Assembly (NCBI GenBank): GCA_017479555.1
Contig: JAFVCB010000001.1
Coordinates: forward strand, 1 to 50,886
DNA from: Bacteroidaceae bacterium
Lineage (GTDB): Bacteria; Bacteroidota; Bacteroidia; Bacteroidales; Bacteroidaceae
DNA: 50,886 nt
Reading direction: 5' to 3'
Below the pieces are notes generated by a model, which saw only the letters and a list, made by a program, of their open reading frames with translations, did no database searches and was not told the DNA's origin. The position numbers were made by a program, and so were the translations under genes. Within the stretch, counting starts at the first letter, position 1; each line of letters opens with the position of its first letter. Positions 1 through 8,030 of the stretch are shown piece after piece.

Positions 1-5
1 ATATT

Positions 6-28
6 CAGTAAGAGGAGTGCGCTTACTG
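6..28. terminator. Possible short hairpin at the window edge
   Basis: CAGTAAG (6-12) pairs perfectly with CTTACTG (22-28) over a 9-base loop. It could end transcription from a gene left of the window. There is no clear T run, so this is weak. Confidence 0.25.
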
Positions 29-118
29 TCTCATCCTTATCCATTCATAACCTATATAAACCCATTGGCGGACGAAGTATGCACTCGCTTTGTAAGTCAA
101 AGACAACTTTTTATTCTT

Positions 119-604
119 ATGCCAACCAAATCCTTGTCATTCGTTGAAGCCATCAAGAGTTGCTTCAGCAAGTATGTAACGTTCAAAGGCCGCGCCCGTC
201 GCTCCGAGTTCTGGTGGTTCTATCTGCTCAATGCTCTTCCCAGCGTTGTACTTTGCTATGCCATGAGCTGGAAGTTAGGCAAACGCGCCGAACTCGAGTC
301 GCAAATGTACGACGCTGTCTTCAGCGGTGGCGATGTTGATGCCATCATGGCGCAGGCTGAGAGCGTAGACACCACGTTCTTTACCGTAGCAGGCATTGTT
401 TGCGTAGTTTCGCTGCTGTTGTTCCTCCCGATGCTCGCCGTTTGGGTGCGTCGCCTGCACGACACAGGCAAGACGGGTCACCTGCTTTGGCTCTGCCTGT
501 TCTTCGGTATCGGCGGTATCATCCCTCTGTTGTTCTGCTTAGGCGACAGCAAGCGCGAGGCTAACAAGTACGGTCCTTCACCTAAATATCAGCCTCAAGT
601 ATAG
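119..604 (+). CDS. DUF805 family inner-membrane protein
   Basis: A 161-residue protein of the DUF805 family, small multi-pass membrane proteins of unknown biochemical role. The N-terminal region carries the family pattern of a short amphipathic lead-in followed by GRARRSEFWWFYLLN at about residues 21-35. Hydrophobic segments follow near residues 34-50, 86-110 and 120-141. The C-terminal GDSKREANKYGPSP is also typical. The ATG at 119 is preferred to the longer frame from 17, because MPTKSLSFVEAIKSCF is the usual family start and the upstream extension is not conserved-looking. A hairpin at 649-684 probably ends the transcript. The family is clear; the function is not known. Confidence 0.85.
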   Translation: MPTKSLSFVEAIKSCFSKYVTFKGRARRSEFWWFYLLNALPSVVLCYAMSWKLGKRAELESQMYDAVFSGGDVDAIMAQAESVDTTFFTVAGIVCVVSLLLFLPMLAVWVRRLHDTGKTGHLLWLCLFFGIGGIIPLLFCLGDSKREANKYGPSPKYQPQV

Positions 605-648
605 GGCTTAGCGTACATCGCAGCTCGGACAACGTCCCCGCTGCTCAG

Positions 649-684
649 AGCCGTCTCAGTTCATTGTAGCTGAGGCGGCTTTGT
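649..684 (+). terminator. Probable terminator after DUF805 gene
   Basis: AGCCGTCTCAG (649-659) pairs with CTGAGGCGGCT (670-680) with one G-T wobble and a 10-base loop. It is followed by TTTGTT. It lies 45 bases past the stop codon. Confidence 0.6.
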
Positions 685-811
685 TGGTTGAAGCTCCTAC
701 GCCCCACGACGGCTCGCGCATAGGCTATACGAAATGCCGTGCGGTGTGTCACAGCGGGCGCGAAAAGGCATTTTGTGAGCTTGGAACACCGCGAAATAGC
801 GCGAAAAAGTG

Positions 812-819
812 TATTTTTG
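812..819 (+). promoter_or_regulatory. -7 promoter box for parC
   Basis: TATTTTTG matches the Bacteroidota TAnnTTTG -7 consensus and lies 83 bases before the chosen parC start. No well-spaced TTG -33 element is visible. Confidence 0.5.
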
Positions 820-901
820 CACGGATTTCTGCTTAGATGGCAGACCGTGCCAAGCCTTGTTGTTCAGCAACGCGGCTTTTTCAGACAAATCTCCACACAC
901 T

Positions 902-3673
902 ATGAGCGACAATACAAAAGATGCCCCTTTGCAGCCCGAAGATGTGTTGCGGCCCGACGAGGCAGTAGGGACAGACGAGGGAGCGCAGACCGCTGCCGAC
1001 GCACAGCCTGCGGCCACGTCTGCTGTGCCTACCGACTCGCCCAACCCTCTGACGGGCATGTACCAAAACTGGTTCTTGGACTATGCGAGCTACGTAATCT
1101 TAGAGCGTGCCGTGCCCCACTTGGCAGACGGATTCAAGCCCGTGCAGCGGCGCATCATGCACTCCATGAAGCGTCTCGACGATGGGCGCTACAACAAGGT
1201 GGCCAACATCGTGGGACACACCATGCAGTTCCACCCCCACGGCGATGCCAGCATAGGCGATGCATTGGTGCAGCTGGGGCAAAAGGATCTCCTTGTGGAC
1301 TGTCAGGGAAACTGGGGAAACATCCTCACGGGCGACGGTGCTGCTGCGCCCCGCTATATCGAGGCACGGTTGTCGAAGTTGGCCTTAGACATCCTCTTTA
1401 ACCCCAAGACCACAGAGTGGAAACTCTCCTACGACGGGCGCAACAAAGAGCCGGTGACACTGCCGGTGAAGTTCCCCCTCCTCTTGGCACAAGGCGCGGA
1501 GGGCATTGCCGTAGGTCTCTCGGCCAAGATCTTGCCCCATAACTTCGGTGAGCTTTGCGAAGCCGCCGTCAAATTTCTGCACGACGAACCCTTCGAACTC
1601 TATCCCGACTTCCAGACGGGCGGTCTCATCGATGTACGCAACTACAACGATGGACTCAGAGGCGGTTCGGTTCGCGTGCGTGCCAAGATTGAGAAGCTCG
1701 ATGCCAAAACGCTCGTGATACGCGAGATACCTTTTGGCAAGACCACTTCATCGCTCATCGAGAGTATACTCAAAGCCAACGAGCGTGGCAAGATTAAGAT
1801 TCGGCGTGTGGACGACAATACCGCCGCCGAAGTGGAGATACAGATACAGCTTGCGCCTGGTGTGTCGAGCGACAAGACCATCGATGCGCTCTATGCCTTT
1901 ACCGACTGCGAGGTGAGCATCTCGCCCAACTGTTGTGTGATAGACGACAAGCGTCCCTGCTTCCTGCCCGTGAGTGAAGTGCTCAAGGCCGCTGTGCTAC
2001 GCACCAAAGAACTCCTGCGCCGCGAGCTCGAGATACGTCGTGGCGAGCTGCTCGAGAGCCTGCACTATGCATCGCTGGAGCGTATCTTCATAGAGGAACG
2101 TATCTACAAAGGTCGTCCCTTCGAGCAGGCACAGAGCAACGACGAGGCTTGCGAATACATCGACGAACGCCTTACGCCTTTCTATCCCCAAATGGTGCGC
2201 GAGGTCACCAAGGAGGACATCCTGCGCCTGCTCGAAATCAAAATGGCGCGCATCTTGCGCTTCAACAAGGACAAAGCCGAGGAAGCCATCGCACGTATGC
2301 GTGGCGAGATAGAGCGTATCGAGCGCGACCTCAATCGAATGACAGAAGTCACCGCCGAGTGGTTCACACAGATACACGACAAATATGCTGCGGCTCATCC
2401 ACGGCGCACCGAGATACGCTCGTTCGACACCATCGTAGCTACCAAAGTGGCCGAGGCCAATCAGAAGCTCTATATCAATCGCGCCGACGGCTTCATCGGT
2501 ACAGGACTGAAGAAGGACGAGTTTGTGGAGAACTGTTCCGACATCGACGACGTGATTATCTTCTACCGCGATGGTACGTACAAGGTGATTCGCGTGGCTG
2601 ACAAACTCTTCATCGGTGAGACAGCGCGTAGCAAGGCCGAGAAGAAGAAAGCCGAAGTGATGCACATCGCTGTCTTTCGCAAGAACGATAAGCGCATCAC
2701 GTACAACGCCGTGTATCGCGATGGCACGGCAGGCGCATACTACATCAAGCGTTTCAACGTCACGGGCGTTACCCACGATCGCGAGTACGACCTCACGCAG
2801 GGCACGCCAGGTAGCCGCGTCACCTATTTCACCGCGAATCCCAACGGAGAGGCAGAGGTTATCAAGGTGACGCTCAAGCCTCAACGCGGACTGCGCAAGA
2901 TATTCTTCGACCGCGACTTCAGCGAACTGATGGTGAAGGGGCGCACTGCACGCGGCAATCTGCTCACCCGTCTGCCCGTCTATCGCATTCAGCTCAAGAG
3001 CCACGGCGGTTCCACGCTGGGTGGACGCAAGGTGTGGTTCGACCACGATGTGCAACGCCTCAACTTCGACGACCACGGGCAGTATCTCGGGGAGTTCCAG
3101 AGCGACGACATGGTACTCATCGTGCGCAAGAACGGAGATTTCTATACCACCAATTTCGATCCCAACAATCACTACGAGACCGATATACTCCTCGTGCGCA
3201 AGTTCGATGCCTCGCAGGTGTTCACCGCAGCACTCTTCGACGCTTCCCAGCAAGGCTATCTCTATATCAAACGTTTCTGTTTCGAGAAAGCAGCAGCCAC
3301 TCGCCCGCGCAACTTCTTGGGTGAACATGCCGACACCAAACTCCTCGTCCTCTCTGAGGTGGCTTACCCACGCGTGCTTGTCAGCTATGCTGGTGCAGAT
3401 GCCGTGCGCGAACCTTTAGAAATCGACTGCGCCGAGTTTGTCGCTGTGAAGGGATGGAGTGCAAAGGGAAAGCGCGTCACCACCCTCGCGGTAGATAAGG
3501 TCGAAGAACTCGAACCTTTGCGTCAGCCCGAGGTAGCAGCACCCGAAGAGCCCGTTGAATCACCCGACGAATCAGCAGAAGAACCTATCGCTGAGACCGA
3601 CCTATCGGACAATACTTCGCGAACGGAGATTGAAGACGAACTTACTGGTCAGCAGTCTTTCTTGTTTGAATAG
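902..3673 (+). CDS. parC: DNA topoisomerase IV subunit A (ParC)
   Basis: A 923-residue type IIA topoisomerase A subunit. It cuts and rejoins both DNA strands with ParE/GyrB-type ATPase partners to decatenate chromosomes. The breakage-reunion domain starts near residue 55 (NWFLDYASYVILERAVPHL). The active-site Tyr152 lies in GDGAAAPRYIEARLS, with the arginine just before it. A C-terminal beta-pinwheel-like region follows, then an acidic tail from about residue 870. I see no GyrA box (QRRGGKG-type), which favours ParC over GyrA. The ATG at 902 is chosen because it follows a TATTTTTG box at 812; the upstream frame extension would overlap that promoter. The partner parE is not in the window. Confidence 0.9.
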   Translation: MSDNTKDAPLQPEDVLRPDEAVGTDEGAQTAADAQPAATSAVPTDSPNPLTGMYQNWFLDYASYVILERAVPHLADGFKPVQRRIMHSMKRLDDGRYNKVANIVGHTMQFHPHGDASIGDALVQLGQKDLLVDCQGNWGNILTGDGAAAPRYIEARLSKLALDILFNPKTTEWKLSYDGRNKEPVTLPVKFPLLLAQGAEGIAVGLSAKILPHNFGELCEAAVKFLHDEPFELYPDFQTGGLIDVRNYNDGLRGGSVRVRAKIEKLDAKTLVIREIPFGKTTSSLIESILKANERGKIKIRRVDDNTAAEVEIQIQLAPGVSSDKTIDALYAFTDCEVSISPNCCVIDDKRPCFLPVSEVLKAAVLRTKELLRRELEIRRGELLESLHYASLERIFIEERIYKGRPFEQAQSNDEACEYIDERLTPFYPQMVREVTKEDILRLLEIKMARILRFNKDKAEEAIARMRGEIERIERDLNRMTEVTAEWFTQIHDKYAAAHPRRTEIRSFDTIVATKVAEANQKLYINRADGFIGTGLKKDEFVENCSDIDDVIIFYRDGTYKVIRVADKLFIGETARSKAEKKKAEVMHIAVFRKNDKRITYNAVYRDGTAGAYYIKRFNVTGVTHDREYDLTQGTPGSRVTYFTANPNGEAEVIKVTLKPQRGLRKIFFDRDFSELMVKGRTARGNLLTRLPVYRIQLKSHGGSTLGGRKVWFDHDVQRLNFDDHGQYLGEFQSDDMVLIVRKNGDFYTTNFDPNNHYETDILLVRKFDASQVFTAALFDASQQGYLYIKRFCFEKAAATRPRNFLGEHADTKLLVLSEVAYPRVLVSYAGADAVREPLEIDCAEFVAVKGWSAKGKRVTTLAVDKVEELEPLRQPEVAAPEEPVESPDESAEEPIAETDLSDNTSRTEIEDELTGQQSFLFE

Positions 3674-4047
3674 TACGGTCTCCAAAACGTAACGCGTGTC
3701 CTATCATTTTGTGTTATGGAAGGTGTTTTATAGGCAGGGGTGGAATGGAGCGAAGCGTAATGAAACCCCTGTATGGCGCATACCCCATCATACAAGCCCT
3801 AAAGGGACGGCAGAACTAATCGTGCTAACTACTGCTGTAGACACCGATTTCATCCTTGTGCATCATTATTCTTACCGCATACAATTAGACCTATGCGACA
3901 AAATGCCCCCGCCTATGTAGATTGAATAGGCAGGGGCTTGATTTGAGAGCAACAGACCCACATTTTGGGCAACTGGTTGTGAGGCTCAGTTCCAATCGAG
4001 TGTGCAGTTACTGGCCTACGATGGACGACGTGTGATTTAGGACAATG
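3674..4047. other. Non-coding gap between parC and a convergent gene
   Basis: No convincing gene. The only frame of any length (3696-3920) has no recognisable content. The segment holds the hairpin at 3906-3938, and the AGGCAGGGG string occurs twice, near 3733 and 3929. Confidence 0.6.
3906..3938. terminator. Hairpin between convergent genes
   Basis: GCCCCCGCCTAT (3906-3917) pairs with ATAGGCAGGGGC (3927-3938) with one C-A mismatch and a 9-base loop. It follows AAAAT on one side and precedes TTGATTT on the other, so it may work as a bidirectional terminator. Confidence 0.5.
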
Positions 4048-4824
4048 CTATTGCAGGAGGTCGTCGGTGACATAGATGCAGTCAAGTTCGCCGTCGACCG
4101 TATCGAGCGGTTCACCAAACAGACGAAGTATCAAGTCGCAGGGCATCACTTCAAAGTTGGTTCCTCCCCCGATTCCTCCCCCGAAACCATCTTCAGGATC
4201 GTGGGCATTATGGATGCTAATAAATGTCTCGTTGAACCATTTAAGGAAAACATCAAAATGTTCATCTTTCTCATTTGCTTGCCATGACTTGAAGAAGGCG
4301 ATGACTCCCGGGCTAATCTGTCGGCCGATCCAAAAGTCGCTGTACGCGATGGCATCATCGTCATCGTAAGCACCTATTTCTACGTGGTGTTCCATAAGGA
4401 TGAGCCCTGTTTCGGCATTTTTATCCAAGTACACATAGCCGTCCTGCGCTTGGTAGTATTTGTGTTTGATGCGCTGGAGGTCTATCGGCGCAGTGCCGGT
4501 GCGCTTGGATAGTGTGCCGCTGATCCATCCTGGATTTTTGAGAGGATAGTTGATGTTGAACCATCCGTTTCGCTCTTCTAAACATGGAAATACCCATTTG
4601 CCCACCTGGAAGTAGCCCATACCGAAGTTTTGCTCTAAGCGTGGCGATCGCAGGCTCGGTCCTTCGCGGACATTGACGGTATAGCCCGTGACGACGACAA
4701 GATCCTGGGGCATATTTTCAATCTTGGTTTGATGCCACTTTTTCACAATGTCGCAGGCGGATTGTGCCAGTGCTGAATGCGACAATAGACATAAGAGCAG
4801 TAAGGAAACAATCTTAGCTTTCAT
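4048..4824 (-). CDS. Secreted SH3-domain protein, function unknown
   Basis: A 258-residue protein with a clear signal peptide (MKAKIVSLLLLCLLSHSALA, cleaved before QSAC). A bacterial SH3-like segment spans roughly residues 44-110 (VTGYTVNVREGPSLRSPRL is the usual first strand and RT loop). Such domains often bind cell-wall peptides, but here the ligand is unknown. The C-terminal half (residues 115-258) is rich in Asp, Tyr and Trp, has a glycine run near residue 213 and two cysteines near residues 228 and 249, and is not recognised. It is probably periplasmic. The gene stands alone, separated from rubrerythrin by a strong hairpin. Confidence 0.7.
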   Translation of the reverse strand: MKAKIVSLLLLCLLSHSALAQSACDIVKKWHQTKIENMPQDLVVVTGYTVNVREGPSLRSPRLEQNFGMGYFQVGKWVFPCLEERNGWFNINYPLKNPGWISGTLSKRTGTAPIDLQRIKHKYYQAQDGYVYLDKNAETGLILMEHHVEIGAYDDDDAIAYSDFWIGRQISPGVIAFFKSWQANEKDEHFDVFLKWFNETFISIHNAHDPEDGFGGGIGGGTNFEVMPCDLILRLFGEPLDTVDGELDCIYVTDDLLQ

Positions 4825-5161
4825 CGTTAGAACAGATTAAATGGTGAATAGTAAATAGTAAATGCGTATGGAATGTGCTTGTCCTCGGATTGCCGTGACG
4901 GGATGCACGATGTAGGTATAACAAGTGTGGCGTAGCCCTCTTCCTTTCTATGAAGGAGAGAGAGTTACGCCACACTTTTGGAATGCTAAATAGCTTCTAT
5001 TTAGCTGTGTATTAGCTCTTTGCGATTTCGGGGGGGGTAAATTGTCGTCAAGGTTTTTAGGCGAACAGCATGGCTCTGAAGTACCAATTTGGTAGCGTTA
5101 AATTCAGGAGTGTATGTGCTGTTTGTGAACATCATGGTGTGGACGACAAGTATACCCTTTC
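4825..5161. other. Non-coding gap with hairpin and G8 tract
   Basis: No gene seen. It contains the 12 bp perfect inverted repeat at 4923-4977 and a run of eight G at 5030-5037 (C8 on the minus strand) in the region 3' of rubrerythrin. Confidence 0.6.
4923..4977 (-). terminator. Terminator-like hairpin after rubrerythrin gene
   Basis: AAGTGTGGCGTA (4923-4934) is the exact reverse complement of TACGCCACACTT (4966-4977). The interior is partly complementary too (CCTCTTCC-type against GGAGAGAG-type). The position fits transcription end for the minus-strand rubrerythrin. Confidence 0.6.
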
Positions 5162-5704
5162 TTAGTAGTTTTCGGCGCGAAGCTCGAAGTAGCTCTGAGC
5201 GTGTGCGCAGACGGGACATTCCTCGGGGGCTTGCTTGCCGATGACGATGTGTCCGCAGTTGCGGCACTGCCAGATGCAGTCGCCCTCGCGGGTGAAGACG
5301 CGTTTCTTCTCTACGTTGTCGAGCAAACGACGATAGCGCTCCTCGTGTACTTTCTCAATGGCACCGACTTGCTCGAAGCGTTCGGCTATTTCGTCGAAAC
5401 CCTCTTCGCGAGCCTGACGAGCAAACTCGGCATACATGTCGGTCCATTCGTAGTTCTCGCCAGCGGCAGCGTCGGCAAGGTTCACTGTTGTGGCAGGCAC
5501 TGCACCGCCGTGAAGATATTTGAACCAAATCTTGGCATGTTCCTTCTCGTTCTTCGCCGTCTCTTCGAAGATGCTACCTATCTGCACATAGCCGTCTTTC
5601 TTGGCGCGCGAAGCGTAGTAGAGGTACTTCGTGTGGGCTTGTGACTCACCTGCAAAGGCGGTTTGCAGATTTTTCTCGGTCTGTGTTCCTTTTAATTCTT
5701 TCAT
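5162..5704 (-). CDS. rbr: Rubrerythrin
   Basis: A 180-residue non-haem iron protein that reduces hydrogen peroxide in the cytoplasm of anaerobes. The N-terminal ferritin-like domain shows the diiron ligands: Glu in [10 protein letters not shown], ExxH in EKEHAKIW and ExxH in EKVHEERY. The C-terminal rubredoxin-like knuckle has two CxxC pairs (CRNC and CPVC) at about residues 147-166. The chosen start [12 protein letters not shown] at 5704 is the family start; the longer frame to 5911 adds an unrelated 69 residues. A TAGATTTG box lies just upstream. It is transcribed alone. Confidence 0.93.
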   Translation of the reverse strand: MKELKGTQTEKNLQTAFAGESQAHTKYLYYASRAKKDGYVQIGSIFEETAKNEKEHAKIWFKYLHGGAVPATTVNLADAAAGENYEWTDMYAEFARQAREEGFDEIAERFEQVGAIEKVHEERYRRLLDNVEKKRVFTREGDCIWQCRNCGHIVIGKQAPEECPVCAHAQSYFELRAENY

Positions 5705-5758
5705 TGTCTTTAGGTGTTGGAGATGAATAAGGGGGAATGAAAAATTGAATTGTTGGTG

Positions 5759-5766
5759 CAAATCTA
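5759..5766 (-). promoter_or_regulatory. -7 promoter box for rubrerythrin
   Basis: CAAATCTA on the plus strand reads TAGATTTG on the minus strand, matching TAnnTTTG. It lies 55 bases before the start codon. No properly spaced -33 TTG is visible. Confidence 0.5.
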
Positions 5767-5880
5767 CACAAAAAACGTAATATGTAAGCCCGTAGCGATA
5801 AAAAACAAGGTAAAAACTTCCTTTATCTGTAGAAGCATTCGTATAGCAATCAAGGCCGTCATTCCATTTCAGCCCCTTTT

Positions 5881-5936
5881 GCGCAAAGCCATAAGAACAG
5901 ACTTCAAACAATCTTGTCTGCCTTATGGCTTTACGC
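5881..5936 (-). terminator. Long hairpin after a lipoprotein gene
   Basis: GCGCAAAGCCATAAG (5881-5895) pairs with CTTATGGCTTTACGC (5922-5936) with one mismatch. The stem continues with CAGAC/GTCTG after a one-base bulge. It lies between the stop of the 6050-6631 gene and the rubrerythrin promoter, so it could end the former or influence the latter. Confidence 0.5.
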
Positions 5937-6049
5937 AGGAGAGACTATGTATTAACTCTGAGCTTTGAGTTACTCCAATCAACGATGTTATCAATAGGGT
6001 TAGTGCGGAGACTGGTCTTATGGTTGATGAAAACGTATGTCTTGGCGTG

Positions 6050-6631
6050 TCATTCTTTATAGGGATAGAAGTCTAACCAGTCGTTGGCGTATTCATCATT
6101 TTCGGCCCATCTGAGATATTGCGCTTCGAAAGTGTTGGCTGCGGCATCGAAGTTGCGATAGCGCAGCACGGCTTCGCCATCTTTGGGACTTTTTCCGTTT
6201 TCGTAGGCATAAATCGTGCCGCTGGTGTAGTCGCCCTTTTTATCAGGAACGATGCCGAGGTAGTCGTTGTAGGTGGTACTTTGGTAAAGTCGGCTCTCGG
6301 TATTGATAAACGTGTTATTGTTTTCGTCTGTAATCTCTGTGGTCAATTTCATTAAGCGTTTAGTGACGAGACCATACTGCGTGCCATCTTCGCTGTTACT
6401 GAATAGGAGGTACTCAGTCCGTTCGGTGGTGAGGACACGGTCAGCTCCTTCGCTCTTCTTCGTGGAAGAGTAGTGCCTCCAATTCGTGCTAAAAAGTTTC
6501 TGCATGACTTCTGATTCGGTGATACCGCTCACGGGAGCGTCGTCATCGTCGTCCGAACTGCAAGAGACGAGCGAGAATGGCAGCACAACAGCTATCAAGG
6601 CAAAGGCTGCGAGGTTGAGGAATCTTTTCAT
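6050..6631 (-). CDS. Predicted surface lipoprotein, function unknown
   Basis: A 193-residue lipoprotein. The signal peptide ends in LVSC with acylated Cys24, followed directly by SSDDDDD. That matches the acidic lipoprotein export signal (SDDDD type) that directs Bacteroides lipoproteins to the outer face of the outer membrane. The rest is a beta-rich, Trp/Tyr-rich fold with a lipocalin-like flavour (NWRHYSSTKK, TEYLLFSN, GLVTKRLMKL), but I cannot name a family. Its signal peptide closely resembles those of the genes at 7426 and 9048, so the three look like diverged paralogues. No partner enzyme is obvious. Confidence 0.75.
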   Translation of the reverse strand: MKRFLNLAAFALIAVVLPFSLVSCSSDDDDDAPVSGITESEVMQKLFSTNWRHYSSTKKSEGADRVLTTERTEYLLFSNSEDGTQYGLVTKRLMKLTTEITDENNNTFINTESRLYQSTTYNDYLGIVPDKKGDYTSGTIYAYENGKSPKDGEAVLRYRNFDAAANTFEAQYLRWAENDEYANDWLDFYPYKE

Positions 6632-6786
6632 TTGCTTCTATGTTTTAGTCGTTAATTTAGTCTATTAGAACCACAATCGTCTCTATAGCTTCTAAATAGG
6701 TCTTACTTCACAGGCAGAGCGTAGCGAGCCACGTGCTTCGTATTCCTTATCCGTATGCGTTGAACTAAGGAAGCGCAAGGTGGTTC

Positions 6787-7368
6787 TCATGAGTCAGAAG
6801 TACCTATTTCGGATGAAGAACTTTTCACGTGTGGACGCATTTCAGACGCTTCACTTTCTTTTGACTCCGTTTGTCGACTGAAGAGGTTGCGCCCCATGTG
6901 TTGCAGGCTTTTTGCTTGGTCGATAGTGCCAAAGATATCCTTGAGAATAGGCCCGATGACAGGTATGGCATAGTACCACGCCTGCCCCCACTTGTAGCCA
7001 TCTATGGGGAGCTTGTTGTTGAGCTCGTGTAGTACGGTGCTACGCGTTTTCCGTCGTGCATTGTCGAGAATCGTTTGCCGACGGCCTGCGGCTTGCTCGC
7101 GCTTCAGTTGCGCCTCGTGCGCGGCATCTTTTTTGGCGTAGGGAGCCAGGCGAGTAAGTAGGTCGGTATATTTGCCCGTGAGGGGTGAGGCGGCTAATCG
7201 CTTCTCGAACTCCCCCTGATCAGCACACTCGTTAGCCAGGGCATCCATTTGGGCAAAAAGCGTCTCAGCATTGGCCTGCTCATGAGCGGGCAGGTCGTAG
7301 TAGTCCGTAAGGAGGGTGCGGCGGGTGGCAGAATAGGGGTGGGGCATACTGTCGTTGTGAAGGCTCAA
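6787..7368 (-). CDS. Unrecognised hydrophilic protein
   Basis: A 193-residue protein with no family I recognise. It has no signal peptide. The middle (residues 85-115) is strongly charged and Ala/Arg-rich (EAQLKREQAAGRRQTI), probably helical. A moderately hydrophobic segment WYYAIPVIGPILKDIFG lies near residues 130-146 and could be a membrane-associated helix. The tail from residue 165 is Ser/Glu-rich and probably disordered. Translation may begin at Met1 (7368) or at Met8 (MPHPYSATRR). It sits between two surface-lipoprotein genes on the same strand, 57 bases downstream of the second, so co-transcription is possible. Confidence 0.6.
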   Translation of the reverse strand: MSLHNDSMPHPYSATRRTLLTDYYDLPAHEQANAETLFAQMDALANECADQGEFEKRLAASPLTGKYTDLLTRLAPYAKKDAAHEAQLKREQAAGRRQTILDNARRKTRSTVLHELNNKLPIDGYKWGQAWYYAIPVIGPILKDIFGTIDQAKSLQHMGRNLFSRQTESKESEASEMRPHVKSSSSEIGTSDS

Positions 7369-7386
7369 GGTTTTAGGGGCTTTCCC

Positions 7387-7424
7387 TTATACCTTATTTA
7401 TATATATGCGTGTGTGCGCGAGGC
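7387..7424. repeat. Copy A of a 36-38 bp repeat after a lipoprotein stop codon
   Basis: The segment matches 7995-8030 except for one extra TA in an alternating TATATA run and one G/A difference near the end. Each copy starts at or within two bases of a minus-strand lipoprotein gene's stop codon. Confidence 0.85.
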
Positions 7425-7425
7425 A

Positions 7426-7920
7426 CTACTCTTCACGATAGAGGCTATATTGTTTGCCTTCTGGAGAGGTGAGGATGATGCGGTCGATGGCATGAAGACC
7501 GTCTTCGTTTAAGGCAAATTCCCACGTCCAGATGCCGTAGTCCTTGCTTTCGTCGCTACTGAATAAATCTTCACAGGTGGCAGTACCGCGCCAAGGGTCT
7601 GCAGGGTCTTGCTTGATGGCGGCAGAAAGAAATAGTTCATTGTATGACTTCTCGTCTTTAAACGATAATATAAAAATGCTGCAATCCCCAGTCTGCTGAG
7701 GCCGGAAAATGTTGAAACCCTGACGGTCAAAGCCTCCATCGAAGAACTGCTGGCTGTCGTCGTCCATTATCCAAATGCTGTTGAAAAGCACGTCGTTGAA
7801 CCACGCTTTGTCGAATTTCTCTGTGCTTTCGCCATCGTCGTCCGAGCCGCAAGAGGCGATGGTGAATGGTAGGGCTACTGCCAGTAGTGCGAGGGCTGCA
7901 AAGGTAATGAGCTTTTTCAT
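7426..7920 (-). CDS. Predicted surface lipoprotein, function unknown
   Basis: A 164-residue lipoprotein with a signal peptide ending IASC (Cys24) and then GSDDDGE, again the acidic surface-export type. The mature part is Asp/Phe/Trp-rich (WIMDDDSQQFFDGGFDRQ, WTWEFALNEDG) and looks like a small beta sandwich or barrel; no named family. The ending, HAIDRIILTSPEGKQYSLYRE, is the sort of strand pair seen in lipocalin-like Bacteroidales lipoproteins. It is related through the signal peptide and the 3' flanking repeat to the broken gene at 8030-9048, which suggests tandem duplication. Confidence 0.75.
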   Translation of the reverse strand: MKKLITFAALALLAVALPFTIASCGSDDDGESTEKFDKAWFNDVLFNSIWIMDDDSQQFFDGGFDRQGFNIFRPQQTGDCSIFILSFKDEKSYNELFLSAAIKQDPADPWRGTATCEDLFSSDESKDYGIWTWEFALNEDGLHAIDRIILTSPEGKQYSLYREE

Positions 7921-7955
7921 TGTGAATGTCGCTTAGAGAGTATGGAGGGTTGGTG

Positions 7956-7985
7956 TGCGGCCGTTCCCGCCGGGGAACGGCCGCA
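7956..7985. terminator. GC-rich perfect hairpin
   Basis: TGCGGCCGTTCCC (7956-7968) is the exact reverse complement of GGGAACGGCCGCA (7973-7985) around a 4-base loop. It lies between two lipoprotein genes. No T run follows on either side, so factor-independent termination is uncertain. Confidence 0.5.
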
Positions 7986-7994
7986 GGGCTTGAG

Positions 7995-8030
7995 TTATAC
8001 CTTATTTATATATGCGTGTGTGCACGAGGC
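7995..8030. repeat. Copy B of a 36-38 bp repeat after a lipoprotein stop codon
   Basis: The partner of 7387-7424, starting with TTATACCTTATTTATA and ending with GCACGAGGC. Its last base is the first base of the minus-strand stop codon of the 8030-9048 gene. Confidence 0.85.

Larger units (their letters stand above)
5705..6049. other. Non-coding gap upstream of rubrerythrin
   Basis: No gene supported. It holds the rubrerythrin -7 box (5759-5766) and the long hairpin at 5881-5936. Confidence 0.6.

Noticed and set aside
739-1401. 220-codon plus-strand frame overlapping the start of parC
   Set aside because: Arg/His/Cys-rich composition typical of an out-of-frame reading; the parC frame accounts for the region.
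1997-3328. Long 443-codon open frame on the minus strand inside parC
   Set aside because: It is fully antisense to a clear topoisomerase gene, has no recognisable motifs, and is explained by the codon bias of the sense gene.
3696-3920. 74-codon plus-strand frame between parC and the SH3 gene
   Set aside because: No promoter box, no family resemblance and low-complexity usage; its end runs into the hairpin at 3906.
5001-5267. 88-codon minus-strand frame through the G8 tract and the end of rubrerythrin
   Set aside because: It overlaps the rubredoxin-like end of rubrerythrin out of frame and has no recognisable content.
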